Shown in pieces: positions 54,401 to 62,127 of a stretch of 64,000 bases of DNA. The translations under genes and the position numbers were made by a program. Below the pieces are notes generated by a model, which saw only the letters and a program-made list of their open reading frames with translations, was not told where the DNA came from and ran no database searches. The DNA lies in contig DATKKF010000142.1 in NCBI GenBank assembly GCA_035543115.1, forward strand, positions 15,876 through 79,875, given 5' to 3'. How positions within the stretch are numbered: the stretch's first letter is position 1; each line of letters starts with the position of its first letter. This stretch comes from RPRB01 sp035543115. GTDB taxonomy: Bacteria > Myxococcota > Myxococcia > Myxococcales > Myxococcaceae.

Positions 54401-54691
54401 GCGTCCCGGCTGGCTGGTCGAGTAGACGTACTCGACGCCGGGGATCTCCCACATGAGCCGCTCGAGCGGCGCCGAGACACGACTCTCGACCTCCGCGGCG
54501 CTCGCTCCTGGCAGGGCAAGCAGGATGTCGACCACGGGCACCCTGATCTGAGGCTCCTCCTCTCGCGGCAGGACGACGATCGCCAAAAGACCGAGAAGGA
54601 CCGAGCCCGTGATGAGAAGCGGCGTCAGCTTGGAACCGATGAAGGCGTGGGCGATGGCTCCCGCCAGGCCCAAATGAGGGGAGCGTTTCAC
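51449..54691 (-). CDS. RND efflux transporter, inner-membrane pump (HAE-1/AcrB-like)
   Basis: A 1080-residue RND pump. It has 12 expected membrane helices in two halves, each with a large periplasmic loop. The proton-relay Asp pair is in helix 4 (GILVDDAIVVVEN). The N-terminal PREEEPQIRVPVVDILLALPG and the helix 1-2 porter domain fit the family. It exports hydrophobic or toxic compounds using the proton gradient. It is the last gene of the diiron-MFP-RND operon (4-bp overlap with MFP). No outer-membrane channel gene is present. The substrate class cannot be read from sequence. Confidence 0.9.
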   Translation of the reverse strand: MKRSPHLGLAGAIAHAFIGSKLTPLLITGSVLLGLLAIVVLPREEEPQIRVPVVDILLALPGASAAEVESRVSAPLERLMWEIPGVEYVYSTSQPGRALIVVRYRVGQNTEQSLVKLYQKLQANADRIPSGASPPLVKARSVDDVPILALTFHSKRYDHLTLRRVAAQVAAEIKHVPEVSETTLIGGYRRQVRLHLDPAALAARGFGVLDLLRALGPANRQEVAGALTTGDRDLIVQTGAFFTSADDVTSAVVGVHAGNPVYLRDVAEVRDDSEEPTQYVLFGTGAASTDGVHSEEPAVTLSIAKRPGSNAIAVARAVLAQTERLKGTAIPPDVSISITRHYGASAAEKSNELLLHMAIALVGVSLLVLFLLGWRESVVVAVAIPSTLALMLLVFFLLGYTLNRITLFAMIFSIGILVDDAIVVVENIVRHRDLQESQRRSLREIAVAAVAEVGNPTVLATLTVIAAILPMAFVGGLSGPYLRPIPVGASVAMVFSLLVAFVVTPWAAARLLRSRGEAPAPQEGREDRATRAYRWLMSRLVGRSVWRWSFLGGIGVLLLGAMAFVPAGWVRVKMLPFDNKSELEIVLNMPEDSSLERTAQVAREVAGAIRQEKEVTDYQIYAGTAAPYSFNGLMRHYYLRQGSSVAEVQVNLLPKHRRSVQSHAFALRIRPTVAAIAARYGARVAVAEVPPGPPVLQTLVAEVYGPDRATRQRLAERMRALFTSTPAVVDVDWYVEAPHPKEVLVVDKEKAALHGITADSVARTLRIAVSGESVGRLHVPDDQEDVDIVLDLPRMRRAQLADLLAIQLPDGRGQSMVPLSEVVRVESTEEDQSIHHKNLLPVVYVTGDVAGRAGSPAYAILQMNKAVAAFAEPVAIYNSTQPPSDARPAIKWDGEWHITLELFRDLGAALAIVLLLIYGLLVGWFRSFLTPLIVMAAIPFSLVGILPAHMALGAFFTAPSMIGFMAGAGIVVRNSIILVDFAEVMIRQGVPVEKAVVDAGAVRFRPMLLTALAVTVGSAMILFDPIFQGLAISLAAGEVASLLISRMAVPVLYALAWAPRQETQRALPARAPVSARLELD

Positions 54692-55701
54692 AGAGCCTCC
54701 TCCACGCGCTGGCCGTCCACGAGGTCGGCGGCTCCCGCCAGCACGACCCTCTCGTCGCCCCCGAGGCCCGAGACGATCTCCAGCCGGCCGTCTCTCTCCC
54801 GGCCGGTCCGGACCAGGCGCAGCCGGGCGGTGCCGGAGGTCACCACGAACACCACCTCGAGCTGGCCGTGGCGGACGACCGCCTCGGCCGGAACCACCAC
54901 GGCGAGGGACGAGCCGGTGGTGAGCAGCACCCGACCGAACCGGCCCGACCGGACCCCGGCTGTCGGTGGGAGGTCGATCTTGGCCAGCCGGGTACGGGTG
55001 GCGTCGTCGGAGGCTGGCTGGATCTCGGCGATGCGTCCCTCGATGTCATGGTCGAGGCCGTCCAGGTGGACCGGCACAGGCTTCCCGACGGCCAGCGCGC
55101 CCACTGCGGTCTCGGGCACGCGCGCTTCGAAGCGAAGCGCTCCCGGCGATTCCATGACCAGGAGCGCTTGTCCCGGCATCGCCGTGTCGCCGACGTTGAC
55201 GAGCTTGGCGGTGACCACCCCCGCGAAAGGCGCCCGGAGGAGGGCCCGGTCGGCGAGAGTGCCTGCCTCGGCCTGTTTCGCCTGGGCGACGTTCCACTCG
55301 GCGATGGCCGTCTCGTACTGGGCGACGGAGATCGCTCCGCTGTCCTTCAGGGCGATGGCCCGGTCGCGGTCGCGCTTCGCCAGTGCCGACACGGCCCGGG
55401 TCTGCTCCAGGCGTGCGTCGATCTCACGCGCCGAGAGTCTCACCAGGACCTCGCCGGCTGGAACCGAGCTCCCGAGCCCGACTCGGACCTCGGTGACCGT
55501 CCCGCTGATCAACGGGGCAATCGTCGCGCTGCGAACGGCGCGGACTGTCCCGACCACCTCCGTCATGAGCGGTCGGTGGGTCCGATCAGCCGGTCCGACC
55601 TGGACGACCCTGGGGGGCACGCTCGGCGCAGGCCGTCGCCGGGGCTCCGCCAGACAGCCGCAGAGCAAGGCCACCAGGGCGAGCCACGGGCGGCGCATCA
55701 C
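54688..55701 (-). CDS. RND periplasmic adaptor (membrane fusion protein), lipoprotein
   Basis: A 337-residue adaptor. The leader ends in LVALLCGC, a lipobox, so it is membrane-anchored by lipid. The barrel-sandwich hybrid strands (TVTEVRVGLGSSVPAGEVLV; LLRAPFAGVV) enclose a short coiled-coil hairpin (about 95-135), followed by beta-barrel and membrane-proximal domains. It links the RND pump to an outer-membrane channel. It overlaps both neighbours by 4 bp. Confidence 0.88.
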   Translation of the reverse strand: MMRRPWLALVALLCGCLAEPRRRPAPSVPPRVVQVGPADRTHRPLMTEVVGTVRAVRSATIAPLISGTVTEVRVGLGSSVPAGEVLVRLSAREIDARLEQTRAVSALAKRDRDRAIALKDSGAISVAQYETAIAEWNVAQAKQAEAGTLADRALLRAPFAGVVTAKLVNVGDTAMPGQALLVMESPGALRFEARVPETAVGALAVGKPVPVHLDGLDHDIEGRIAEIQPASDDATRTRLAKIDLPPTAGVRSGRFGRVLLTTGSSLAVVVPAEAVVRHGQLEVVFVVTSGTARLRLVRTGRERDGRLEIVSGLGGDERVVLAGAADLVDGQRVEEAL

Positions 55702-56648
55702 TGCTCCTCGGTGATTCGCGCCAGGGCCCTCTGCACACGCTCGGCCTGCTGGCCGGTGATCATCCCCTGCAGGAGCTTGAGGAACCGGGGGTGCTGCGCA
55801 CCGGACAGGATGTACTGCCAGCGGTACGCCCTCCGCACCTTCTGCTCGAGCTGCTCGATCTGTCCGGCGTCGAAGCTGCCCTCGGCGATGGATCGGAAGT
55901 AGGCCACGTCGGCGGCGGACTGCGCCTGGAGAATGCCGTCCACGGCGCCGAGCAGGGCGATGAAATCGTCCACCGCCTGGTCACGCTCGGCCGGGGTGAT
56001 CTGTCGGTCCTCGCGCGTCCACTCCAGCTCGTCGAGGATGACGTGCTGCGACTCGTCCTTCCAGTGGTAGAGAAAGACGTCCTTGTACAACGGGGACAGC
56101 GTCCCATCGGGCTGGATGGCCTCCAGGTAATGGGCCTGGACGAACAGCTCGATGTGGCAGGTCAGCGCCAGCACGGCCCAGGTCGACTTGCTCAGGACCA
56201 CTGAGGCCACCTCGTCCGGCTGGGGCAGGAAGGCGTAGCCCGGCGGCATCCTCGTAGCGATCATCCGCTCGATCCGCCGGAACATCTCCTGGTGCTTCAA
56301 CTCTTCCTGGCTGAAGCCGACCAGCGCCTCCAATGCGGTCTGGTCTCCCAGCCAGTGCTCGCGGGACAGCTCGAGCACCTTGGCGTTGATGAACCGCTCG
56401 ACCAGTCCAAAGATATTGGCGTAGGTCCGCCCCTGGATCTGGCTCAGGGTTCGGCGATCTCCGGTACCGAGGAACGACAGCTGGCTGACCATCGACAGCC
56501 CGTCGGGCAGGAAATGGCCCGAAAAATCGAAGTCGCGTCCGCGGAAGACGTCCCGGTCAATGTCCCAGCGAATGCGGCGCGAATTCTCGACGCACCTGGC
56601 GTAGCGAGCGGTGGGGAGGGTGTGGCTCTGCTGCTCGGTCTGCACGGA
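55698..56648 (-). CDS. Ferritin-like diiron protein (AurF-like oxygenase candidate)
   Basis: A 316-residue protein starting at GTG 56648 with ribosome site GAGGAG; the open frame upstream crosses the promoter. A four-helix diiron pattern is visible: Glu83 (LVERFINA), EELKH with Glu115 and His118, Glu166 in CHIELF, and DESQH with Glu198 and His201. This is like AurF/p-aminobenzoate N-oxygenase-type or related diiron enzymes. No signal peptide. It is encoded first in the RND operon, so it may modify the compound that is then exported, or sense it (inference). Confidence 0.75.
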   Translation of the reverse strand, partial: SVQTEQQSHTLPTARYARCVENSRRIRWDIDRDVFRGRDFDFSGHFLPDGLSMVSQLSFLGTGDRRTLSQIQGRTYANIFGLVERFINAKVLELSREHWLGDQTALEALVGFSQEELKHQEMFRRIERMIATRMPPGYAFLPQPDEVASVVLSKSTWAVLALTCHIELFVQAHYLEAIQPDGTLSPLYKDVFLYHWKDESQHVILDELEWTREDRQITPAERDQAVDDFIALLGAVDGILQAQSAADVAYFRSIAEGSFDAGQIEQLEQKVRRAYRWQYILSGAQHPRFLKLLQGMITGQQAERVQRALARITEEQ

Positions 56649-56703
56649 TGGCTCCTCGGGTGGTTCTGCCAGCGGCTGGATGCCGCTGCCGAGGCGCCTC
56701 CAG

Positions 56704-56719
56704 AGCAGCGGACATGCCA
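56704..56719 (-). promoter_or_regulatory. Sigma-54 promoter of diiron-RND operon
   Basis: Read on the minus strand: TGGCAT-GTCCG-CTGCT, with exact GG/GC spacing and two differences from consensus. The predicted start near 56693 leaves a ~45-nt leader before GTG 56648. A perfect 27-bp palindrome lies ~60 bp upstream and the gene for a sigma-54 activator ends just beyond it. Confidence 0.7.
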
Positions 56720-56777
56720 GTGCCTCGGGGCCGCCGAATCGAGCCCTTTCCTGGGGATGGACCGAGCCGTCCACTCG

Positions 56778-56804
56778 CGACTTCTCGCGACTCGCGAGAA
56801 GTCG
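56778..56804. promoter_or_regulatory. 27-bp perfect palindrome, probable activator binding site
   Basis: Arms CGACTTCTCGCGA and TCGCGAGAAGTCG flank a single C. It lies 15 bp after the end of the sigma-54 activator gene and ~60 bp upstream of the -24 element of the diiron-MFP-RND operon, the expected place for an enhancer (UAS). It could also act as the terminator of the activator gene; both roles are possible. Confidence 0.65.
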
Positions 56805-56819
56805 TGCCGGTCCGCCGCG

Positions 56820-58745
56820 TCAGCCCTTGCGCCGCAGGCCGAGCGCCTTGATGCGAGAGGCGAGTGTGGAGGGGGCCATCCCCAGCAAGTGGGCCGCTCC
56901 CGAGTCGCCGGCGATCTGCCAGCCGGTCGATTCCAGCGCGCGCAAGAGATTGTCGCGCTCCAGGCGGGCCAGTTCCTTGGCGGTGACCACGGCACTCCGA
57001 TTGGCAAGGGGTGCGTCCGCTTCCTCGGCGAGGCTGGCCACCGGGAGTGCCCGGTCGAGGTTCAGTTGACCGCCGCGCGCGGTGATGACCGCCCGCTCGA
57101 TGACGTTCTGAAGCTCGCGGACGTTGCCCGGCCAGGAGTAGCGACGAAGTCGGTCCATTGCCTCCGGGGAGAGAGGCGCGAACTGCCGTCCCGCGCGGGC
57201 GGCAAGCTGGCGTGCGAACTCCTCCGCCAGGAGAACCACGTCGTCGCCTCGCTCGCGCAGCGGGGGCAGGGTGAGGGGAAAGACGCTCAATCGGTAGAAG
57301 AGGTCCTCCCGGAACCTTCCCTCGGCGGTCGCCTTCGACAGGTCCCGGTTGGTCGCGGCCACGACCCGGACGTCCACCTTGCGGGTGCGAGAGCTTCCCA
57401 CCGGCTCGAACTCCCCCTCCTGGAGCACGCGGAGGAGCTTGCCCTGCAGCTCGAGGGGGATCTCTCCCACCTCGTCGAGGAAGATGGTCCCTCCATCGGC
57501 GAGGGTGAAGCGGCCGTCGCGCTTGGCGGTGGCGCCGGTGAACGCGCCGCGTTCGTGGCCGAAGAACTCGCTCTCGATCAGGGTGGCCGGAATCGCCGCG
57601 CAGTTCACCTTGACCAGGGGCTTCCCCCGACGCTGACTGCCCTCGTGGATGGCGCGGGCGAACAGCTCCTTGCCGGTGCCGGTCTCGCCGAGGATCAGCA
57701 CGGTCGAGTCGGTGGGCGCGACCTGCCGAAGCTCAGCGAGCACCTCCGCCAGCTTTTCGCTCCTCCCGATGATCTTCCCCGACCGTCCCAGTTCGCGGAG
57801 CTCGGTCCTGAGGTACTCGGCCTCGTCGGTCAGGGTCACGATCCGCCGCTCGGCCTCGAGCCGCTCGTTGACGTTGCGGAGAATGAGGGTGAAGTGCTGC
57901 CGCCCCTCGAGCTCGAAGACCGAGAGCGTCGCCTCGGCCGGGAAGTTGTTGCCGCCGGCAGTCAGACCGGTCAGCCCCCCGGAAACCCAGGCACTCCGCT
58001 CCTGGGCGGGCCGGGCCAGGAGGTCCTGCCCGAGCGTCGCGAGCTTCGCGGCGTCCTCCGGAGAGGTCAGCCGGGACAGCGGTAGGCCGTGGGCATGCTC
58101 CGAGGGAAGCTCGAAGGTCCGCTCGGCCGCAGGGTTCATCTGGGCCACCCGGAGCTCGCCGTCGAGCTGAACGATGGCGTCCATGGTGCTCCCGACCAGG
58201 CGGGCCAGCTGTGCCTCCCGTGCCCGGATCCCGCGCTCGGCTCGCAAGCGCCGGAGCTCCGCCGCCGCGCGCCCGGCGAAGATCTCGAACACCGTCAAGC
58301 GGACCGGATCCTCTGGCATGGGCTTGGTATCCATCACCGCCATGTGGCCCAGGATGGTCCCGTCCAGGTCGGCCAGAGGTGCTCCCATGTAGCTGACCGC
58401 GCCCATCCCGCGGAGGTTCGGCTCTTCCGGATAGAGCTCGAGGACTCGGTCGGGGAGGTGGAGGAGCCGGCGATCTTCCAGGACCGCCTGACAGGGGGTG
58501 CCGTCGAGGCCTTGCTCGTAGTGCTGGATCCACTCCCCCCCCAGCCAGAAGGCGAGCGCTCGGAGTCGCCGTTCGACCGGCAGGAACTCCGTGACCCACG
58601 CGCCGCGTGTGCTGAGTGCCCGGGCGAGGTTCTCCACCAGCGCCATGAAGAAGCGCTCCCCGGTTTCGCTGGCCGTACCCTGGAAGATGACCTGCAGGGC
58701 GGTCTGCGCCGAGGCGTCGGGCACCGGCGGGCCGGAAGGAAACAT
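56820..58745 (-). CDS. Sigma-54-dependent activator with GAF and PAS domains
   Basis: A 641-residue enhancer-binding protein. A GAF domain (about 15-165) and a PAS domain (about 180-300) precede an AAA+ domain with GETGTGKE (353-360), GAFTGA and IFLDEVGE, and a C-terminal Fis helix-turn-helix (GAAHLLGMAPSTLASRI). There is no receiver, so it is switched by a ligand in the GAF or PAS domain, as in NorR or FhlA. ATG 58745 has an AGGATGGG ribosome site. Directly downstream on the same strand are the palindrome, the sigma-54 promoter and the diiron-RND operon it probably controls. Confidence 0.88.
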   Translation of the reverse strand: MFPSGPPVPDASAQTALQVIFQGTASETGERFFMALVENLARALSTRGAWVTEFLPVERRLRALAFWLGGEWIQHYEQGLDGTPCQAVLEDRRLLHLPDRVLELYPEEPNLRGMGAVSYMGAPLADLDGTILGHMAVMDTKPMPEDPVRLTVFEIFAGRAAAELRRLRAERGIRAREAQLARLVGSTMDAIVQLDGELRVAQMNPAAERTFELPSEHAHGLPLSRLTSPEDAAKLATLGQDLLARPAQERSAWVSGGLTGLTAGGNNFPAEATLSVFELEGRQHFTLILRNVNERLEAERRIVTLTDEAEYLRTELRELGRSGKIIGRSEKLAEVLAELRQVAPTDSTVLILGETGTGKELFARAIHEGSQRRGKPLVKVNCAAIPATLIESEFFGHERGAFTGATAKRDGRFTLADGGTIFLDEVGEIPLELQGKLLRVLQEGEFEPVGSSRTRKVDVRVVAATNRDLSKATAEGRFREDLFYRLSVFPLTLPPLRERGDDVVLLAEEFARQLAARAGRQFAPLSPEAMDRLRRYSWPGNVRELQNVIERAVITARGGQLNLDRALPVASLAEEADAPLANRSAVVTAKELARLERDNLLRALESTGWQIAGDSGAAHLLGMAPSTLASRIKALGLRRKG

Positions 58746-58970
58746 GGTCCCATCCTGCCATGTGCCGAGCGCCCCGGCGGGCCTTCGGCGTTGCGGGCCA
58801 AGCCCGCGGAAGGCTTGGAGTCGAGTTGAATGTCGTTGCAGCTCCCCTCGGGGCGCCGTGGCGCAAATCTGGAAACGCTTGGCGCTAGGGGTGGTCCTGG
58901 CGCTCTCGACGAGTGTCCGCTCTCATCGACCGTCGCGACGAGCGTCCAATTGGCTTGCTCAGGGGGCCAG

Positions 58971-59285
58971 TCAGAGTCCACCGTGGAAGCGGCCAAAGGT
59001 CCGAGCCAGCATCACGGACATCAGCAAGGCGCCAAGCCCGGCAATGAGGATGTGTCTTGTCTTGCGAAACTCGAAGGTCCCCACGCGAGCCAGCAGCAGG
59101 TAGGCCACCCCGAAGTTGAAGGCCCCCCACAGTGCGTTCACGGTCGACGAGGACAGCCCTTCCCCAGGAGGCGTAGCAAAGGGGCTCTGGAAGGGGTTGC
59201 CAGAGACGCCGTTGACAAAGTGGGGGATGGCGTTGGCCAGGAACGCACCGCCGAAGAAGTAAGCAACGTAGTGGTACCAGCGCAT
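58971..59285 (-). CDS. Small membrane protein (104 aa)
   Basis: ATG 59285 gives a 104-residue protein with three membrane helices (MRWYHYVAYFFGGAFLANAI; ALWGAFNFGVAYLLLARVG; HILIAGLGALLMSVMLA). The pattern is like small conserved inner-membrane proteins of unknown function. It lies 225 bp upstream of the sigma-54 activator gene on the same strand and 30 bp downstream of the decayed region. Confidence 0.65.
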   Translation of the reverse strand: MRWYHYVAYFFGGAFLANAIPHFVNGVSGNPFQSPFATPPGEGLSSSTVNALWGAFNFGVAYLLLARVGTFEFRKTRHILIAGLGALLMSVMLARTFGRFHGGL

Positions 59286-59315
59286 CGTTGGTTTTCCTGG
59301 TGGTTGAGTAGCCCT

Positions 59316-59520
59316 TCAGCAAACCCGTGATGATATGGGCGGCGAACATTCCAGCGCGCCACGATCCCGTCTACGGCGCAGCGAACGGCGCGCCTCCTTG
59401 TGCTGGGCTTCGAACTCGCGGATCACAGCCTCGGCCTTGTCGTCGAGGGCGGCCACGACCTCGTCGGGGTTCTCTTCCGGGTAATGGAGAGCCAGGCGGC
59501 CGACCGCGAGATCGACGACT
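59316..59520 (-). pseudogene. Protein-coding remnant without start
   Basis: One minus-strand frame reads HEVVDLAVGRLALHYPEENP, then DEVVAALDDKAEAVIREFEA, a convincing helical, acidic protein, but no start codon is in frame. The ATG that overlaps the SRPBCC stop is one frame away. A single-base change at the start would explain this. Family unknown. Confidence 0.35.
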
Positions 59521-60040
59521 TCATGACCGTCCCACGCTCGCGCCCAGGGTGACGAGAAGCTCGTCCAATTGCTCGAACGTCTCGCGCATCCCACCCTCCA
59601 TCCCGGCGATGGCACCGTCGAGAGCTTCCTTCGACGGATAGAGTTCGTGCATGACCAGCAGCGTCTTGCCACCTTTTTCCTCGAAGGGTCACCGTGGTGA
59701 CGGCACCGTCGTCACTTTCGTCATTGGTCCAGACGAGGCGCGAGTGCGATGCCACTTCGATGTACCTGCCGAAGAACGCGATAGGCTTTCAGGCCCCGTG
59801 GCCGAACTCGAAACGGTACCTGCCCCCGACACGAACATCCGCCTCGCAGGAAAGCAGGGACACGCCTGTCGACTTCGGTGCCCACCACCGCTTGAGTAGC
59901 TCGGGCTTGGTCCACGCCTCAAACACGACGCGCGCCGGGCCGTTGAAGGTTCGCGTAACCACGAGCTCACGCTCGGACTTCCGTTCCACCGTCGTGCGGT
60001 TCTTCACCGGGGTAGGCTCACTCTCTCTTCTTGCGTCCAT
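59521..60040 (-). pseudogene. SRPBCC (AHSA1-like) protein, interrupted by a stop and a frameshift
   Basis: The reading starts at ATG 60040 with SERELVVTRTFNGPARVVFE and FEAWTKPELLKRWWAPK, the start of an Aha1/SRPBCC domain. After FEFGHGA an in-frame TGA interrupts it. It continues in the same frame with KPIAFFGRYIEVASHSRLVW, then an extra C in ACCCTTCGAG shifts the frame, after which LLVMHELYPSKEALDGAI and FEQLDELLVTLGASV complete the domain. Both lesions must be read through to make a protein, so the gene is broken unless these are sequencing errors. Confidence 0.7.
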
Positions 60041-60245
60041 CGACCTTCTCCTTCCGTTTCAGTTCCTCGAGAACCTTGTCCAGCTCGTCGAAGCGTGCGT
60101 CCCAGAGCTGGCGGTACCTCTCGATCCATGCCGCCTCTTCCTCCAGTCGGCGCAGGCCGAGCTTGCAGGTCCCGCGCCGCTCCAGTCTGCTGACCAGCTC
60201 CTCGAGGACCTCGACCCGTTCTGCCCGAGCAGAGTCGAGGGCCAT
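60018..60245 (-). pseudogene. C-terminal remnant of an ArsR-family regulator
   Basis: A frame of 75 residues. Its last part, EEEAAWIERYRQLWDARFDE followed by LDKVLEELKRKE, is the C-terminal helix typical of ArsR regulators that precede SRPBCC genes. The winged-helix DNA-binding part is missing and the first 30 residues do not fit. The end overlaps the SRPBCC start by 23 bp, the usual operon layout for this pair. Its 5' limit meets the divergent gene within 3 bp, which marks a deletion. Confidence 0.55.
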
Positions 60246-60247
60246 CC

Positions 60248-60835
60248 TTGAACGAAACCGATCATTCGCGCCGGACCCTGCTCCTCATCGTCTCTGCAAT
60301 CGCGGCCACGGCCGTCGCGGCGCTGGTGCTGCTCAGGGGTCCTCCGCCACCGCCACGGCCTCGCCCCTGCGCCGCGGACACCGAGTGCCAAGTGCGGGGC
60401 GTCGATGAATGGGAGCGTTGTGACAACGTCGCCGATCCCCCGAGCTCCGGGCATGGCCCCGCGGGCGACGCCACCTCGCGGACCCAGGATGGATACGTCT
60501 GCCGGTGCTTTTCGCGTCAGTGCACGTGGGTACCTGGCAAGACCTGCAAGGAAGCACTCCAGAACCTCGAGCACTTCCTGTCGTCGCAAGCCAACCGGTG
60601 CACCACCGACGAGGAATGTGACGGCTATTTCTTCCGCGTTGGCGCCTGCCCCTCACCGGTGATGATGCCGAAGAGCGTCGTCGGCGCTCAGTTCAAAGCG
60701 GCGCTCGCGAGGGAGCAAATGCTCGTTCGAACGTCCTGCAAGCGCGAGTTCTCGAACCTGCCGGTCTGCGAGCCCGCGCTCTTCAGGGCAGCCTGCCGCG
60801 AAGGCCGATGCATCAACCTGTCCGAGCCGAAGTAG
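60248..60835 (+). CDS. Hypothetical Cys-rich protein with N-terminal membrane anchor
   Basis: A 195-residue protein starting at TTG 60248 (the start is uncertain). One membrane helix (RRTLLLIVSAIAATAVAALVLL) is followed by a Pro-rich spacer and a domain with ten cysteines in CxxDxxC-like pairs (CAADTEC, CRCFSRQC, CTTDEEC, CREGRC). It is like exported Cys-rich proteins of myxobacteria. Disulphides are likely in the periplasm. Function unknown. Confidence 0.6.
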   Translation: MNETDHSRRTLLLIVSAIAATAVAALVLLRGPPPPPRPRPCAADTECQVRGVDEWERCDNVADPPSSGHGPAGDATSRTQDGYVCRCFSRQCTWVPGKTCKEALQNLEHFLSSQANRCTTDEECDGYFFRVGACPSPVMMPKSVVGAQFKAALAREQMLVRTSCKREFSNLPVCEPALFRAACREGRCINLSEPK

Positions 60836-60934
60836 GGGTGCCGCTTCCCAGAAAGGGTGCTCCCCTTGGCGTCGCGATGCCTTGGCGAAGCGCCGAGCGG
60901 CTACGGAGTTGGCTTGGCGCGGCCAGGCTCGACG

Positions 60935-61455
60935 CTACGCCGACGCCGGCGGAACGAAGGACATCGCCCGCTCCGCCAGTGCGGTGATGGTCAGCGCCGG
61001 GTTCACCCCCGGGTTGGCGGAAATGGCCGAACCGTCGATCACGTAAAGCCCTTCGTAGCCAAAGACGCAGTGCTTGTCGTCGATGACGCCCTCGCCAGCG
61101 CTCGCGCCCATACAGGCGCCGCCGAGGATGTGCGCGGTGGTCGGCGTGGCCAGGACCGTCTCGCTGATGAGGCTCTCTAAGAAGCCGTCGATCTTTTCCT
61201 CCACCCGGTGGGCCAGCGCGGTCGCCTCGGGGATGGCCGCGGTTGGCGCCGGCCCCTCGGCGAGCGCGGTGGTGAGGCCGAGCGCGCCCAGCCGCAGACG
61301 CAAATGCCCCTCGAGCGTGCGCATGAAGAGGAGGATCATCGTCTGCATCGCCCAGTCGTCGACGAGATAGGCGCGCAAGGAGCGGAGCGGATGGCGGAGC
61401 AGCTTCATGAACGCGCGCAGGAGCCGCAAAGGCGCGCTCTCGCCCGGCACGTGCG
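60935..61455 (-). pseudogene. C-terminal part of a GMC-family oxidoreductase
   Basis: About 165 residues of a glucose-methanol-choline-type flavoprotein: TTAHILGGACMGASAGEGVI, GYEGLYVIDGSAISANPGVN and PALTITALAERAM, the substrate/active-site His-Asn region near the C-terminus. The FAD-binding N-terminus is missing. Homology starts near 61455, where an IS66 tnpB frame ends abruptly, so the gene was cut by the element followed by a deletion. Confidence 0.7.
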
Positions 61456-61707
61456 GCGCTCGCGGAAGGCCGGGAGCCGGAAACGGCCCTGCTCGAGCCG
61501 CTTGTAGAACAGCACGAAGCCGCCGTTGTCCCAGGTGAGCACCTTGGTGCGGTCGCCGCGCCGGCTGACGAAGATGAAGAGGTCCCCGGCGTAGAGGTCC
61601 TCCTTCCACTCGTTGCGGATGATGGCGGCGAGCCCGTCGATGCTGTTGCGCATATCGATGGGCTTGGCCGCCAGCAGGATGCGGACCGACCGCGGGAGGA
61701 GGAGCAC
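61405..61707 (-). pseudogene. tnpB: IS66 TnpB, truncated
   Basis: GTG 61707 opens a frame with PKPIDMRNSIDGL-like sequence (KPIDMRNSIDGLAAII), GDLFIFVSRRGDRTKVLTWD and FVLFYKRLEQGRF, the TnpB (IS66 Orf2) signature. After RLPAFRERR the sequence becomes unrelated, and the C-terminal ~25 residues are lost. It starts 9 bp after the tnpA stop. Confidence 0.7.
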
Positions 61708-61715
61708 GAGCGCGG

Positions 61716-62045
61716 CTACCGGAGGGCGCGCAGCAGCTCGCTCACGTACCTGGGCTCGGTCCCGGCTGGCAGCCGCACCACGATGCCTCCGGCGAGCGCG
61801 ATCTCCACCACCGCTCCCGCCGGCCGCGCTGAAGGCGCGGCAGAGCCTACGACTTCGATGGGCAGGAAGGACTCGGAAAGCTTGGCTGCCGATTCGGAGT
61901 GCTTCTTGGCCTTCCGGTAGTACCAGTACTGAAACGCGGCGATGGAGAGGTCGTGCTTGGCGCAGAACTCCTTCTGCTGCAGGCCGCTCTGCTCGAACTC
62001 GGACAGCAGGGCGATCCACTCTTCGGTGCTGGGTCGTCGGGGCAT
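61716..62045 (-). CDS. tnpA: IS66 TnpA accessory protein
   Basis: A 109-residue protein of the IS66 TnpA/TnpA-like HTH family: EEWIALLSEFEQSGLQQKEF, CAKHDLSIAAFQYWYYRKAK and the late VVEIALAGGIVVRLPAGTEP. It is full length but without TnpC has no transposition partner in this window. Confidence 0.75.
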   Translation of the reverse strand: MPRRPSTEEWIALLSEFEQSGLQQKEFCAKHDLSIAAFQYWYYRKAKKHSESAAKLSESFLPIEVVGSAAPSARPAGAVVEIALAGGIVVRLPAGTEPRYVSELLRALR

Positions 62046-62127
62046 GGCGCCGACTCTGCCGGTCAGCCGCCTGCGCTCAAGACGCCGATCCTCGGCCGGT
62101 TACGACACGTCTACACCGGAGGAGCCC

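Larger units (their letters stand above)
61405..62045 (-). mobile_element. IS66-family element remnant (tnpA, 5' tnpB)
   Basis: Two of the three IS66 genes are recognisable in order on the minus strand, tnpA (61716-62045) and the start of tnpB (61707 downward). The tnpB frame runs out of homology near 61455 and the transposase gene tnpC is absent. I did not find terminal inverted repeats. It is an inactive fragment. Confidence 0.7.

Noticed and set aside
52001..55714. 1237-codon plus-strand frame
   Set aside because: Antisense to the RND and MFP genes, whose protein motifs are clear. His/Asp/Gly-rich shadow.
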